Assembly (NCBI GenBank): GCA_020060625.1
Contig: JAGUZU010000034.1
Location: forward strand, 1 to 64,000
Reading direction: 5' to 3'
From: Anaerolineales bacterium
GTDB taxonomy: Bacteria; Chloroflexota; Anaerolineae; Anaerolineales; Villigracilaceae
Length of the DNA: 64,000 nt
Of the stretch, positions 34,728 through 44,988 are shown one piece after another. Every line of letters begins with the position of its first letter. Position 1 is the stretch's first letter. The notes beneath the pieces were generated by a model. That model worked only from the letters and a program-made list of their open reading frames with translations, had not been told where the DNA came from and did no database searches. Both the position numbers and the translations under genes were made by a program.

Positions 34728-36342
34728 GCATTTCATATAAATATGCCGCAGACCCGACCTGAATGATTTTATCCAGTTGTTTTGCTGATTGGTTTAAGTA
34801 TTTCACGAAGTCGTCTTCTGTCCAATAGGCGTGGGAAAATATAAACCATACGCGCTGTTTTGTGTGTTTGATTTTTTCCAGTTCTGCTATTGATGGCTCC
34901 AGCAGGGCAGAAGTGCCCAAAATGCAATTTGTTTCGCTTGCTGAAACAGGACGTAAGCCTAATTTGCTGCGAAAGTAATCTATTTCGTCAACGTGTTCTT
35001 TTTTGGGAATAGGAACGATGATATTGCATCGATGATAGTCGAATCCGTATGTGGAAGCGTAATAACGAAATGCGGGTTCAGCGGCGTAAAAAATATAGAG
35101 CGTATCCTGTGGCTGCATATGAATTTGGACATATTCTAATACGAGTTTCATTTCCTGCCGTGTGTGATGCCCGGGTCGATAGTTGGTGAGCGCCGCCAGT
35201 AAAACAATTTGCGCCGCTACAATTAAAGCGGGGTGTTTGAGAAGGGATGCAAACCGTGTAATTCCCTCCGCGATCATCAATAATATCGCTGGCAGAAAGA
35301 AGAACAACATCCTGCCCGAAAACGGGTAAAGCTGAAAATGAGAGGCGGCGGCGGCTAGAATGGCGGGGAAAATGAGAAAGAAAAACGCCCGCCTATTGCG
35401 GATGAACATGAAAATGCATCCGCTTAAAAACAGATATGCGGGAATTATCATGACAATCCACCCGCCAGGGTCGAGGAATAAATTGATGAAACTCGCGACC
35501 AGCCATTCGATAAATTTATCGAATGGCGATAGAGGCGGCATGAACGCTCCCTTGTCATCCCAAAACTGAATAATCCATTGACCTACGGCAGAGTTTTCAA
35601 CCCCATCTCCCGTTGACAGCCGATATTGCCACGCAAAACTTGCCAGCCAGACGGCAGATACTGCAACCAATCCGAAAACGATTTTCCACTTTTTTTGTTT
35701 TGCTTGTTCCAAAATTAAATATGTCCCAACGGACGCTAGAACAAAAGCCGATGGAAACGAAAACCAGACTGCTGCGGCTCCAAATACCGCCCAAAGTGTC
35801 ATATTTGACGTCGTGATCATTCCATCCTGTGTTGATTGCGGCAATATTGCGGCAAGGATTATAAATGCAACGTCATTTGTATACGGCTTGAACTCGGATG
35901 ACTGGTAAATCAAAGGGCTTGAAAGGCAGAAAAGATAAACTGCTGCAAGAACGCCTTGTGTTGGAAGAATCCTGCCCGCAAGTTTATAAAACAACGGTAT
36001 GGAAATTAAACTGACCAAGAGAGGGAACAGTCGAAGCGTCATATCGTTATTTCCAAACAAGGTTGTCATAATTTTTGTTGTTGCCATAAACCCAATGGGA
36101 ACCATCATTGTTGCTGAATAGTCCATTGGCGGACGCAGGATCTCACCCCATGGTTTATATAGAAAATTGGTTGCTATAAAGGCCTCGTCCAGCCATAAAG
36201 ACCGGTTAAAGAAATATTGGGAAAGACGCAATAAAATCCCCACGCAAATCAGGAAAATGGCGAAGTACGGAGTCGAGTCGAAATGGATGAAGTAGTTGGC
36301 GTTAAATCTGTTTTTGGTGGATAAGCCAGGAAATTTCAACAT
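34723..36342 (-). CDS. GT-C type membrane glycosyltransferase (GT39/ArnT-like)
   Basis: The 539-aa protein has about ten to twelve membrane helices and, after the first, the acidic loop NRSLWLDEAFIATNF typical of polyprenyl-phosphate-dependent GT-C enzymes. The acceptor is unknown. The ATG at 36342 was chosen because AAAGGTG lies 8 bases upstream on that strand; the frame stays open to 36423. The gene is clearly AT-richer than its neighbours, a sign of horizontal transfer, and its last codon and stop fall in a 94-bp repeat. The protein ends AYLYEMP, so its natural C-terminus may have been altered. Confidence 0.75.
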   Translation of the reverse strand: MLKFPGLSTKNRFNANYFIHFDSTPYFAIFLICVGILLRLSQYFFNRSLWLDEAFIATNFLYKPWGEILRPPMDYSATMMVPIGFMATTKIMTTLFGNNDMTLRLFPLLVSLISIPLFYKLAGRILPTQGVLAAVYLFCLSSPLIYQSSEFKPYTNDVAFIILAAILPQSTQDGMITTSNMTLWAVFGAAAVWFSFPSAFVLASVGTYLILEQAKQKKWKIVFGLVAVSAVWLASFAWQYRLSTGDGVENSAVGQWIIQFWDDKGAFMPPLSPFDKFIEWLVASFINLFLDPGGWIVMIIPAYLFLSGCIFMFIRNRRAFFFLIFPAILAAAASHFQLYPFSGRMLFFFLPAILLMIAEGITRFASLLKHPALIVAAQIVLLAALTNYRPGHHTRQEMKLVLEYVQIHMQPQDTLYIFYAAEPAFRYYASTYGFDYHRCNIIVPIPKKEHVDEIDYFRSKLGLRPVSASETNCILGTSALLEPSIAELEKIKHTKQRVWFIFSHAYWTEDDFVKYLNQSAKQLDKIIQVGSAAYLYEMP

Positions 36343-36423
36343 GGATGTCACCTTTAGCCCGTTTTTTTTTTTTGAAATAATATGAGTTGCTATCCCCAAA
36401 ATTTCTGGCGGGGGGCTTATCAA

Positions 36424-36838
36424 TTTATAAACTACCTTGACTTTTTTTCTGAATTTTTATGAGATGCCAATTTGCGTGGTAGCGCCACAGTAAAGAGTGG
36501 AGTCTTCTCTGCCGAACAAATTTAGCCGCGAATTGCGCGAATTTCACGGATTTTTCGTGCCAATTCGTGAAATTTGTGGCAGAAAAAACTCAACCACGCT
36601 TAAGTGCGGTGACACTATTTGCGTTCAAGTCCCAATATTTTGTGCAAAGGATTTTTACCACAGAAACCTGTGCCTCCCGAAGGACACGCCTGCACCCATC
36701 GCAGGTGCGGTGTCGGGACGATGTGTGGCTCAATGCGGGCAAAGACCACAGAGGTTTTTTCTCTGTGAACTCCGTGTTCTCTGCCTGCACTGCGCAGCAG
36801 GCACACGTGTGGTTAAATCTTTCGATGCGGTTTGAATC
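36424..36838. repeat. intergenic region made of decayed repeats
   Basis: No credible gene. The DNA contains runs such as CGCGAATTTCACGGATTTTT and AATTCGTGAAATTTGTGG, then CCACAGAGG...CTCTGTGAACTC words and small inverted repeats (GCCTGCACC/GGTGCGG-like). These are typical wreckage of dispersed intergenic repeats. Open frames across it have no protein-like composition. Confidence 0.5.
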
Positions 36839-37939
36839 TTATATCCCATTTATACCACTCGCCGCGCTTCTCAACGCCGAGCGGATCATCAGGTATTCGG
36901 TGATGTTCTCGGATGTGATGATGCCCACCAATTGCCCGCCGTGTGTGACGGGCAGGGCAGGCACGCCCGATTCCTGAATTCTCTGCAGGGCGCTTTCCAC
37001 CATGTCGTGAGAATCCACTTCGGGCAGGCTTGTTTTCATCACAGCCGAAACGGCGATGTTCTGTCCGTGTTCGGTGAGGGCGGAGAGGAAATCGTCGCGG
37101 GTGAGGACGCCGACCACGCGGTCTTCGTCAATGACGGGGAAATCGTGCTGCGACCCCGCCAGGATCAACTGCGACATGCGCGAAAGCGGGTCGCGCGGAG
37201 AGAGGAAGTGGTATTCCGTCAGCATCGCGCGCCCGACGGGGATGCCGCTGATGGCGTTCTTCATCTGCGCCATGCTGGCTTCCTGCGAAGCGCCAATCCA
37301 TACAAAGAAGGCGATGAAGAGCAGGAAGGGATTCCCAAACAAGCCGATGAACCCGATCAGGAACGCAAAGCCCTGTCCGACGTTCGCGGCGATCTGCGTC
37401 GCGCGGACGTATTCCATGTTCATGGCGAGGATCGCCCGCAGCACACGCCCACCGTCCATGGGGAAGGCGGGGAGCAGGTTGAACAGCACGAGGATGACGT
37501 TGATCAGCATCACTCGTTCGAGAAAACTGCCCGAGGCGACGGTCAACTCGGTGAGCGGCACCAGGCTCCCGGTCAGGAAAAGAAGCGCAAACAATCCCAA
37601 TGCGATGACCACATTCACGGCGGGTCCCATCAAGGCGACCCACAATTCCTCGATGGGTTTTTCCGGCATGCGTTCCAGGCGCGCCACGCCGCCGATGGGG
37701 TAAATGGTGATGTCGCGCGTCCGCACTCCATACCTGCGCGCCGTGAGCGCATGACCGTATTCATGTAAAATCACACACAGGAAAAGGGTGAGGATGAAAC
37801 CGATGCCCTTCAATACCTCGAACCAGTCGCGGTGTTCCAGCCAATAGGTGTAGCCGACCCACCCGATCAAAAGCAGGAACGTGGTATGGATGAAAACGTC
37901 AATGCCTGCGAATCGTCCCAATTTGAACTGCCATTTCAT
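36839..37939 (-). CDS. site-2 protease family zinc metalloprotease with CBS domains (M50)
   Basis: The 366-aa protein has about six membrane helices with the zinc motif ILHEYGHAL near residue 62 and the second motif NLLPAFPMDGGRVL near residue 160, both hallmarks of M50 intramembrane proteases. Two CBS domains fill residues 240-355, so activity is probably tuned by an adenine nucleotide. It resembles the SpoIVFB/Rip3 branch. GGAGG five bases before the ATG supports the start. Substrates, commonly anti-sigma factors or transmembrane regulators, are not identified. Confidence 0.9.
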   Translation of the reverse strand: MKWQFKLGRFAGIDVFIHTTFLLLIGWVGYTYWLEHRDWFEVLKGIGFILTLFLCVILHEYGHALTARRYGVRTRDITIYPIGGVARLERMPEKPIEELWVALMGPAVNVVIALGLFALLFLTGSLVPLTELTVASGSFLERVMLINVILVLFNLLPAFPMDGGRVLRAILAMNMEYVRATQIAANVGQGFAFLIGFIGLFGNPFLLFIAFFVWIGASQEASMAQMKNAISGIPVGRAMLTEYHFLSPRDPLSRMSQLILAGSQHDFPVIDEDRVVGVLTRDDFLSALTEHGQNIAVSAVMKTSLPEVDSHDMVESALQRIQESGVPALPVTHGGQLVGIITSENITEYLMIRSALRSAASGINGI

Positions 37940-38112
37940 GGCGCCTCCTTTTGCAATGACGGCATTGTACCCAAGCCGTGTTAGAAAAGCGTTATAACAA
38001 TTTTATCAAGAAGTATCGGGATGAAAACCTCCGCTTCGGACTCCACCCATGCCTGCTTCGCCTCCCGAACCTTTCCCACCCGAACAAAATCGCCCATCCA
38101 CCGATGAGCGAC

Positions 38113-38173
38113 TTTCCAATTACCAATCTACCAATTACTAATCTACCAACCTACCAATTACTAATCTACCAAC
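38113..38173. repeat. tandem 23-bp repeat after the oxoamine synthase gene
   Basis: On the minus strand, directly after the TAG stop, a 23-bp unit (AGGTTGGTAGATTAGTAATT plus GGT) occurs twice, then a partial third unit (AGATTGGTAATTGG). The same words occur in ligA at 41798-41824. There are no unique spacers, so it is not a CRISPR array. Confidence 0.8.
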
Positions 38174-39385
38174 CTACTTCACCATCCCCATTGCCTTGCC
38201 CGCCTTGTAAATCACATCCATCGCCTGCTCGATGTCGGATGGGTCATGCGCCGCAGTGACCGTCGCGCGCAGGCGGGACATGCCCTCCTGCACGGCGGGG
38301 GAGACGACGGGCAGCACAAACACATCCTGTTCCTGGCAGCGCTTCGTCAACTCGAAGGCTTTTTCGTCGGTGCCGCACAGCACAGGAACGATGGCGGTTT
38401 CAGTCAGCAAGGTGTCGAAGCCCATGCTTTTCAATCCGCCGATGAATTGCTGGGTGTTGGCATTCAAGCGGTCTAATCTTTCGGGTTCATCGAGGATGAC
38501 CTTGAAGGCTTCGTTTGCAGCAGCAGCTTGCGCGGGCGGCAGAGCCGCCGAGAAAATATACGCGCGGCTGCCATGACGCAGGTAGTCGATCAATTCCTTT
38601 TTGCCTGCCACATATCCGCCCACCGAAGGGATGGTCTTGCTGAGCGTGCCCATTTTGATGTCGATCACATCGCCCATGCCGAAATGCTCCTCGATGCCCG
38701 TGCCTTTTTCGCCCAACACGCCCACGGAATGCGCCTCGTCAATCATCAGCCAGGCGTTGTATTTCTTGCACAGGTTTACCATCGTGGGCAGGTCAATGAT
38801 GTCGCCGTCCATGCTGAAGACCGAGTCCGCGATGACAAGCTTGGATACTTCCGCAGGCGCGTTCTTGAGCAGACCTTCGAGATGATCCATGTCGTTGTGG
38901 CGGAAGCGGCGGAACTCTGCGCCAGACATCAAACAACCGTCCACAATGGAGGCGTGGTTGATCTTGTCCGAGAAGACGTAATCGCCGCGTCCCATCAAGG
39001 TGGAGATCGTGGTGAGGTTGGTCACATACCCGGATGTGTACGTGATCGCGGATTCAGTGTGTTTGAAGTTCGCAATGGTCTCTTCGAGTTCGTTGTGGAT
39101 GGTCAACGTCCCCGCCAGCGTGCGCACGCCATTCGTGCCCGTGCCGAATTTGTCCACGGCTTTTTTGGCGGCTTCGTTAATTCTTGGGTGACCGACCAGC
39201 CCCAAGTACGAGTATGAGGCGTACATCCCCATCACGCGTCCGTTCACGCGCACTTTTGAGCCGGGCAGCATTTCCTCCACTGCCTGGTTGTAGAAATAGA
39301 AATCGTGTTTTTTGATCTCGTCCACGCGCTGTTTGAGAGCGGTAATGCGACGGGTGCTGTTGTTATCAACGCTATGAAAATCCAT
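38174..39385 (-). CDS. alpha-oxoamine synthase (glycine C-acetyltransferase / AONS-like PLP enzyme)
   Basis: A 403-aa fold-type I PLP enzyme. Features are SYSYLGLVGHPRI, the GVRTLAGTLTIHNELE block, DEAHSVGVLGEKGTG with the PLP-binding Asp, and the catalytic Lys in MGTLSKTIPSVGGY near residue 245. The family condenses an amino acid with an acyl-CoA: 2-amino-3-ketobutyrate, 8-amino-7-oxononanoate or 3-ketosphinganine synthesis. No biotin or threonine-degradation gene is nearby, so the substrate is open. GGAGG precedes the ATG. The stop codon abuts a tandem repeat. Confidence 0.85.
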   Translation of the reverse strand: MDFHSVDNNSTRRITALKQRVDEIKKHDFYFYNQAVEEMLPGSKVRVNGRVMGMYASYSYLGLVGHPRINEAAKKAVDKFGTGTNGVRTLAGTLTIHNELEETIANFKHTESAITYTSGYVTNLTTISTLMGRGDYVFSDKINHASIVDGCLMSGAEFRRFRHNDMDHLEGLLKNAPAEVSKLVIADSVFSMDGDIIDLPTMVNLCKKYNAWLMIDEAHSVGVLGEKGTGIEEHFGMGDVIDIKMGTLSKTIPSVGGYVAGKKELIDYLRHGSRAYIFSAALPPAQAAAANEAFKVILDEPERLDRLNANTQQFIGGLKSMGFDTLLTETAIVPVLCGTDEKAFELTKRCQEQDVFVLPVVSPAVQEGMSRLRATVTAAHDPSDIEQAMDVIYKAGKAMGMVK

Positions 39386-39466
39386 GAAATTGCCTCCGAA
39401 AGTGATTGCGCAAGTTTAGCCGAGGGAGGGGGGATTGTCCAGTGAGGATGGCGGGATGGGAAATGG

Positions 39467-39927
39467 CTATTCCAGCCAGTCAAATAAATACTTTAAGTCG
39501 TGTTCGATTTCAAACTTCTTGAGGAAATCCAGGTATTCGTCCTTGAAGGTTTGCCGGGCGTGGTGCTCTTCCTGGTTCTGGATGTAGTTGTATACCGATT
39601 CGATCTGTGAAAGGCTGTAGGAGAAGGCGCCATAGCCTTCCTGCCAGTTAAATCTTCCCTTGACCCATTTGTGACCGTTGATGAAATTTGAGGAATTATT
39701 TTTGATATCGCGTACCAGGTCAGATAGCGCCATCGCTGGTTTAGCCCAACAAATACATGGGCATGGTCTTCCACGCCGTTGACAATGATTGGTTTCTGTC
39801 CTTTGTTTTTGATGATCCCCGCCATGTATTTGAAAACTTCCTGCCGCCACTCCTTTTGCAGAAGATTCTGCCTTCCTTCAACGGCAAAGACAATTTGAAT
39901 GTAGATTTGGGAATATGTGCCAGCCAT
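39467..39927 (-). pseudogene. frameshifted IS200/IS605-type (Y1, REP-associated) transposase
   Basis: The N-terminal part (MAGTYSQIYIQIVFAVEGRQNLLQ... to DHAHVFVGL) reads in one frame and contains the HUH-type metal motif as HAHV. The rest (ALSDLVRDIKNN... WQEGYGAFSYS...QEEHH) with the tyrosine region continues in the next frame. Loss of one A from a short A-run near 39740-39742 joins the two halves, so the gene is either newly broken or mis-sequenced. Together they give a full Y1 transposase of about 152 aa. A 94-bp repeat lies 23 bp upstream of the ATG and REP-like hairpins follow. Confidence 0.85.
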
Positions 39928-39950
39928 AATTGCCTCCTGTGTCAGCTATG

Positions 39951-40044
39951 TATTGCTCTGTAAAAACTATACCTACCACGAAGATTTTGCGCGTAGGTCG
40001 GATTGCCAATCCGACTTACTTTGGCTGCGGCTTGCCGCGCTATG
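39951..40044. repeat. 94-bp dispersed repeat, copy 2
   Basis: Three mismatches from copy 1 at 34634-34727, same orientation. It begins 23 bp upstream of the broken IS200-like transposase start and runs into a group of small hairpins. The two internal hairpins resemble the paired hairpins that Y1 REP transposases recognise. Confidence 0.85.
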
Positions 40045-40045
40045 T

Positions 40046-40279
40046 CATCCCTTCGGGATTTGTCTTACTGTACGGTTGATTTCTACAATCCTGTCACCCC
40101 TTCGGGGTTGTACACAATTCTTATGGGTTTATCGTTACTATACCCAGCGCGGTCACAAATTGCGCTCTTTTGGAAGGGGAAAAGCGCAATTTGTGACCGT
40201 GGGCATTATACCCAATCCCGAAGGGATGAAATGATTATAGGATTTGATTTTGCGGATAATGAACCCCGAAGGGGTGTCA
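40046..40279. repeat. cluster of interleaved REP-like hairpins
   Basis: Five hairpins in 234 bp: A (40046-40060, ATCCC-TTC-GGGAT), B (40092-40109, ACCCC-TTC-GGGGT), C/C' with perfect 17-bp arms (40150-40166 and 40183-40199), A' (40214-40228) and B' (40262-40279). A' is the complement of A, and B' of B with one mismatch, in the order A B C C' A' B'. No gene is present in this interval. Confidence 0.8.
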
Positions 40280-40284
40280 TAGGT

Positions 40285-42378
<2,094 letters not shown>

Positions 42379-42714
42379 TTAGTCGTCTATCTTCTTCCAA
42401 AGGTCCAGCGGAGGGCGTTTCAACGGACGTGTCATGGCGGAAAGGTGCGCTTCGTAGTAGGGTTCCGCTTCGGTGGCGAAACGCGAGAGTTCAAAGAGGT
42501 TGCGTCTCACCAGCAGGTCGGCGATCTTTTTCACTTCCTCGCGGGTGAAAGGGAGATTTTCGGCGAGTTCCGTCAGGCTGAAGCGTTTGAGGCGAATGAC
42601 CGTGTTCAAAGCGGAACGGAGCGGCTCTGATAACATGACAATATCCGAAGGGCGGATGTCATCCGCGCGTTCCTCCAATTCTTCGATCGCAACTTGATAC
42701 GGTGATTTGTCCAT
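42379..42714 (-). CDS. winged-helix protein partner of the MinD-like ATPase (copy 1)
   Basis: A 111-aa protein whose centre (LSEPLRSALNTVIRLKRFSLTELAENLPFTREEVKKIADLLVRRNLFEL) reads as a winged helix-turn-helix. It follows a MinD-like ATPase by 27 nt in the same direction and ends at a terminator, so the two form an operon. A similar fold and the same pairing occur at 49884-50258. A strong GGAGG precedes the ATG. Whether it binds DNA is not known; small wHTH proteins can also be protein adaptors. Confidence 0.65.
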   Translation of the reverse strand: MDKSPYQVAIEELEERADDIRPSDIVMLSEPLRSALNTVIRLKRFSLTELAENLPFTREEVKKIADLLVRRNLFELSRFATEAEPYYEAHLSAMTRPLKRPPLDLWKKIDD

Positions 42715-42741
42715 GACGCCTCCATTTTTACGGAGACCAAA

Positions 42742-43497
42742 TCAACCTTTGACCTGATCCACCAGACTGCGTAATCCCTTGGTGACGGGGTGGTCGGGGA
42801 AGTGGATGGCAAAAATGCCCGAACTGGCGAGGGTCATCATTTCGTCGGAGTGGGGCAGCACTGCGCCGACCGTGGCGTTATAGGTTTGTTCCACGCGCGT
42901 GCGTACGTCGTCGAAATCGAATGCGGTGGGGGTCTTGTTGACCAGCATCAGCATCTTTGGCACATCCAGTTTCTTGGCAACATCCACCGTAACGGCTGTT
43001 CCCTGATAGTCCTGTGAATCCGGGCGGAGGATGATAATCAGCGCGTTCGAGATGGCGATGGAGAGCAGGGTCTCTTCATTGAGTCCCGGGTGGGTATCGA
43101 TAAGCAGGTAATCGAGCTTGAGTTTTTCCACCACATCGCGGAAGCCGTCGTTGAGAAGTCCCACGTCGTAGCCTTCCCGCAGGATCCGGGCGATCTCACC
43201 CGGCTTGATGCTGGAAGGGACGAGGAATATCTGCCCTTTGATATCGCCGCCGACGTGTCCGGTCACATCGTGCGCGGCTTCTTCGATGGAGCATTTGCCC
43301 CAGAGATAATCGTTCAGCGAATGAACCATTTCGGATTCATCCAGATTGAACAGCACATGAATACCCGGCGACGCAATATCCGTATCCACTACGCCGACAC
43401 GCGCTCCATCCATCGCCAGCAGCGCGGAAATGTTCGCTGTTGTATTGGACTTTCCCGTCCCGCCACGGAAGGAGTGAATTGAAATGATTTTGGACAT
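42742..43497 (-). CDS. MinD/ParA-like ATPase (copy 1)
   Basis: A 251-aa deviant Walker A ATPase of the MinD/ParA group. The P-loop reads SFRGGTGKSNTT (residues 9-20): the second Lys is present, but the signature Lys before GG is Arg. Walker A' (VVDTDIASPGIHVLF) and Walker B (YLLIDTHPGLNEETLLSI) are intact. No C-terminal amphipathic membrane helix of MinD type is obvious. About half the residues match the copy at 48864. It is followed by a winged-helix gene and preceded by a GAGAGG site. It may be a spatial or regulatory switch; no Min or Par partner lies nearby. Confidence 0.8.
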   Translation of the reverse strand: MSKIISIHSFRGGTGKSNTTANISALLAMDGARVGVVDTDIASPGIHVLFNLDESEMVHSLNDYLWGKCSIEEAAHDVTGHVGGDIKGQIFLVPSSIKPGEIARILREGYDVGLLNDGFRDVVEKLKLDYLLIDTHPGLNEETLLSIAISNALIIILRPDSQDYQGTAVTVDVAKKLDVPKMLMLVNKTPTAFDFDDVRTRVEQTYNATVGAVLPHSDEMMTLASSGIFAIHFPDHPVTKGLRSLVDQVKG

Positions 43498-43549
43498 CTT
43501 CCCTCTCCAGTTTTGTGATAACCTTGCAGGAACTTCTTTATAAGCGAGC

Positions 43550-43690
43550 GTTTCTTAAGCGCTTTTTTGTACACGGATCACGCTGATACTTCGACAGGCT
43601 CGGTACAAGTTTCGCGGATTCTCACGGAAAAATCTTTTTAAAAATCCGTGTTTGTCCGTGTAATCCGTCAAATCCGTGTACTTAAGAAAC
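43550..43690. repeat. 141-bp palindromic intergenic element
   Basis: Perfect terminal inverted repeats GTTTCTTAAG (43550-43559 and 43681-43690), with a second pair directly inside (TACACGGAT 43570-43578 with 43672-43680). The interior has CTTCGACAGGCTCGG and several 'aatccgtgt' words. It lies in the 298-bp gap between the MinD-like gene and the sigma factor gene, which holds no other recognisable gene. Confidence 0.75.
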
Positions 43691-43783
43691 AACCTCTAAG
43701 GATGATTTCCGTTGATTATAGCCTAACTATACCGAAAGTCAAATCCCTACTTTTCCTCTCCCGTTTATGTTATATTCCGGCAA

Positions 43784-43789
43784 TATTAT
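43784..43789 (+). promoter_or_regulatory. -10 element (TATTAT) 6 nt before ATG 43796
   Basis: TATTAT is followed by six bases and ATG, with no ribosome binding site. A second -10-like TATATT lies about 15 bp upstream. The spacing supports the upstream start of the sigma factor gene and a leaderless message. Confidence 0.45.
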
Positions 43790-43795
43790 TCCCGG

Positions 43796-44404
43796 ATGAC
43801 GGCAAGGGAAACCCGCAACCCCTTTTTCAGCCTGACAACCACTAATTTTATGGAAAACATTCCAAAGACTGTTCCAGAAAACCCCAGCGATGAAACGCTT
43901 ATCCGGCAATTCAAGGAAGGCAGGAAGGAAGCGTTCGATACTCTTTACCGCCGTTATCTTCCGAGTGTTTACAAACGTGTAAGGTACGTGGCGCCGGAGA
44001 GCGATATTGAGGATATCACCCAGGAGGTTTTCATCGCGGCATTGAAATCGCTCCCGTCGTTTCGCGGCGATTCGCAATTTGGAACATGGCTTCGTACCTT
44101 AACAAATCATAAAGTAGCCGAATTTTACAGGAAGCGCAACCGCAAACAGGAACCACCCCTTGCGCCGCTCTCCGAGGCTTCCGGCAGGATGGAAGACAAC
44201 GACTCCAAGTCATTGGAGGAACGGGTCTTGATTCAACGGGCGTTGCAAAAACTGCCCCAGAATTATCGAGAGGTGATCCTCCTGCGCTTTGCCGAAGACC
44301 TGCAATTCAATGAAATTGCAGATCAGATGGATCAAAACCTCGAAGCGACCAAGTCCCTGTTCCGCAGGGCAATCTCTGCGCTTCGCAATCATCTGGATGG
44401 ATGA
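43796..44404 (+). CDS. ECF-type RNA polymerase sigma factor
   Basis: A 202-aa sigma70-family factor with region 2 (DTLYRRYLPSVYKRVRYVAPESDIEDITQEVFIAALKSL, about residues 47-90) and region 4 (LPQNYREVILLRFAEDLQFNEIADQMDQNLEATKSLFRRAI, about 148-190). It overlaps or abuts the next gene, a likely membrane anti-sigma factor, and a lipoprotein gene follows, so it may drive this locus. The start is ambiguous: ATG 43796 has a -10 box at leaderless spacing, while Met 19 (43850) fits the family N-terminus equally well. Confidence 0.88.
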   Translation: MTARETRNPFFSLTTTNFMENIPKTVPENPSDETLIRQFKEGRKEAFDTLYRRYLPSVYKRVRYVAPESDIEDITQEVFIAALKSLPSFRGDSQFGTWLRTLTNHKVAEFYRKRNRKQEPPLAPLSEASGRMEDNDSKSLEERVLIQRALQKLPQNYREVILLRFAEDLQFNEIADQMDQNLEATKSLFRRAISALRNHLDG

Positions 44405-44405
44405 A

Positions 44406-44870
44406 ATGAGCCAAATCGAACAGCACTCAAAACCAAATCTGGATGACCGGCTGGCAGAGTTTACGGATGAAGCGCTGGCAGGGCGGATGCAGCAAGTCGC
44501 TTCAGGCGCTGACGAGGAACTGCTCCTGCTCGAAGAAACGATCCTCCGCCTGAGAAAGACCTACCCTCCCATCTCGCTGGATGAAGCGCGCATAAAACAG
44601 ATGCAGGTCCGCCTGAATAATCACATAAAGCGGCTGGCGCAGGATGATCAACAACCGTTCTGGAAAACCTGGTTGACCCATCCGCAAATGGGCGCGGTCA
44701 TAGGAGCGCTGGTTTTATTGCTGGTATTCCTGCTGGCGTCGCCCTTTCTTTCAACTGCCGGGTCATCTGCGACCGCCACTGCGTTTACGCCCACCCAAAG
44801 CACAGTATTTCTGGCTGTGGGGTTGGTTGCTGTGGCGGCGCTCGTCTATTGGATAACACGCCGCAAGTAA
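44406..44870 (+). CDS. probable membrane anti-sigma factor
   Basis: A 154-aa protein with a soluble helical N-terminus (residues 1-75) and two membrane helices (about 95-117 and 129-148). No zinc-binding His-Cys-Cys motif is visible. Assignment rests on position directly after an ECF sigma gene, size and topology. ATG 44397 would overlap the sigma stop and is an alternative start. The lipoprotein gene begins 118 bp downstream; the gap carries no other feature except the AAAGGAG for that gene. Confidence 0.6.
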   Translation: MSQIEQHSKPNLDDRLAEFTDEALAGRMQQVASGADEELLLLEETILRLRKTYPPISLDEARIKQMQVRLNNHIKRLAQDDQQPFWKTWLTHPQMGAVIGALVLLLVFLLASPFLSTAGSSATATAFTPTQSTVFLAVGLVAVAALVYWITRRK

Positions 44871-44988
44871 AGAAACCTGCAACAAACGGCGTTACGACCT
44901 GTCGTCAAGTTTTGAAGGAGGCAGAGAACTGAAAAGATGTTTCGAACTTCGTCGAAAGTGAAATTTATCCATTGAAAGGAGAGAGTTA

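Noticed and set aside
36497-36977. Several open frames between the membrane glycosyltransferase and the site-2 protease
   Set aside because: They run over decayed intergenic repeats (CACAGAGG-type and AATTCGTG-type words) and into the protease gene antisense; no start site or protein-like composition.
38113-38173. Possible CRISPR array
   Set aside because: Only two and a half direct copies of 23 bp with no unique spacers, and no cas gene nearby.
37978-38259. Open frame of 93 codons before the oxoamine synthase end
   Set aside because: The product is mostly translated tandem word repeat (NLPITNLPTYQ) and overlaps a conserved gene antisense.
39730-39750. Programmed ribosomal frameshift in the IS200-like transposase
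   Set aside because: There is no slippery heptamer of the usual form, and IS200 transposases are single-frame; a base loss in an A-run is the simpler explanation.
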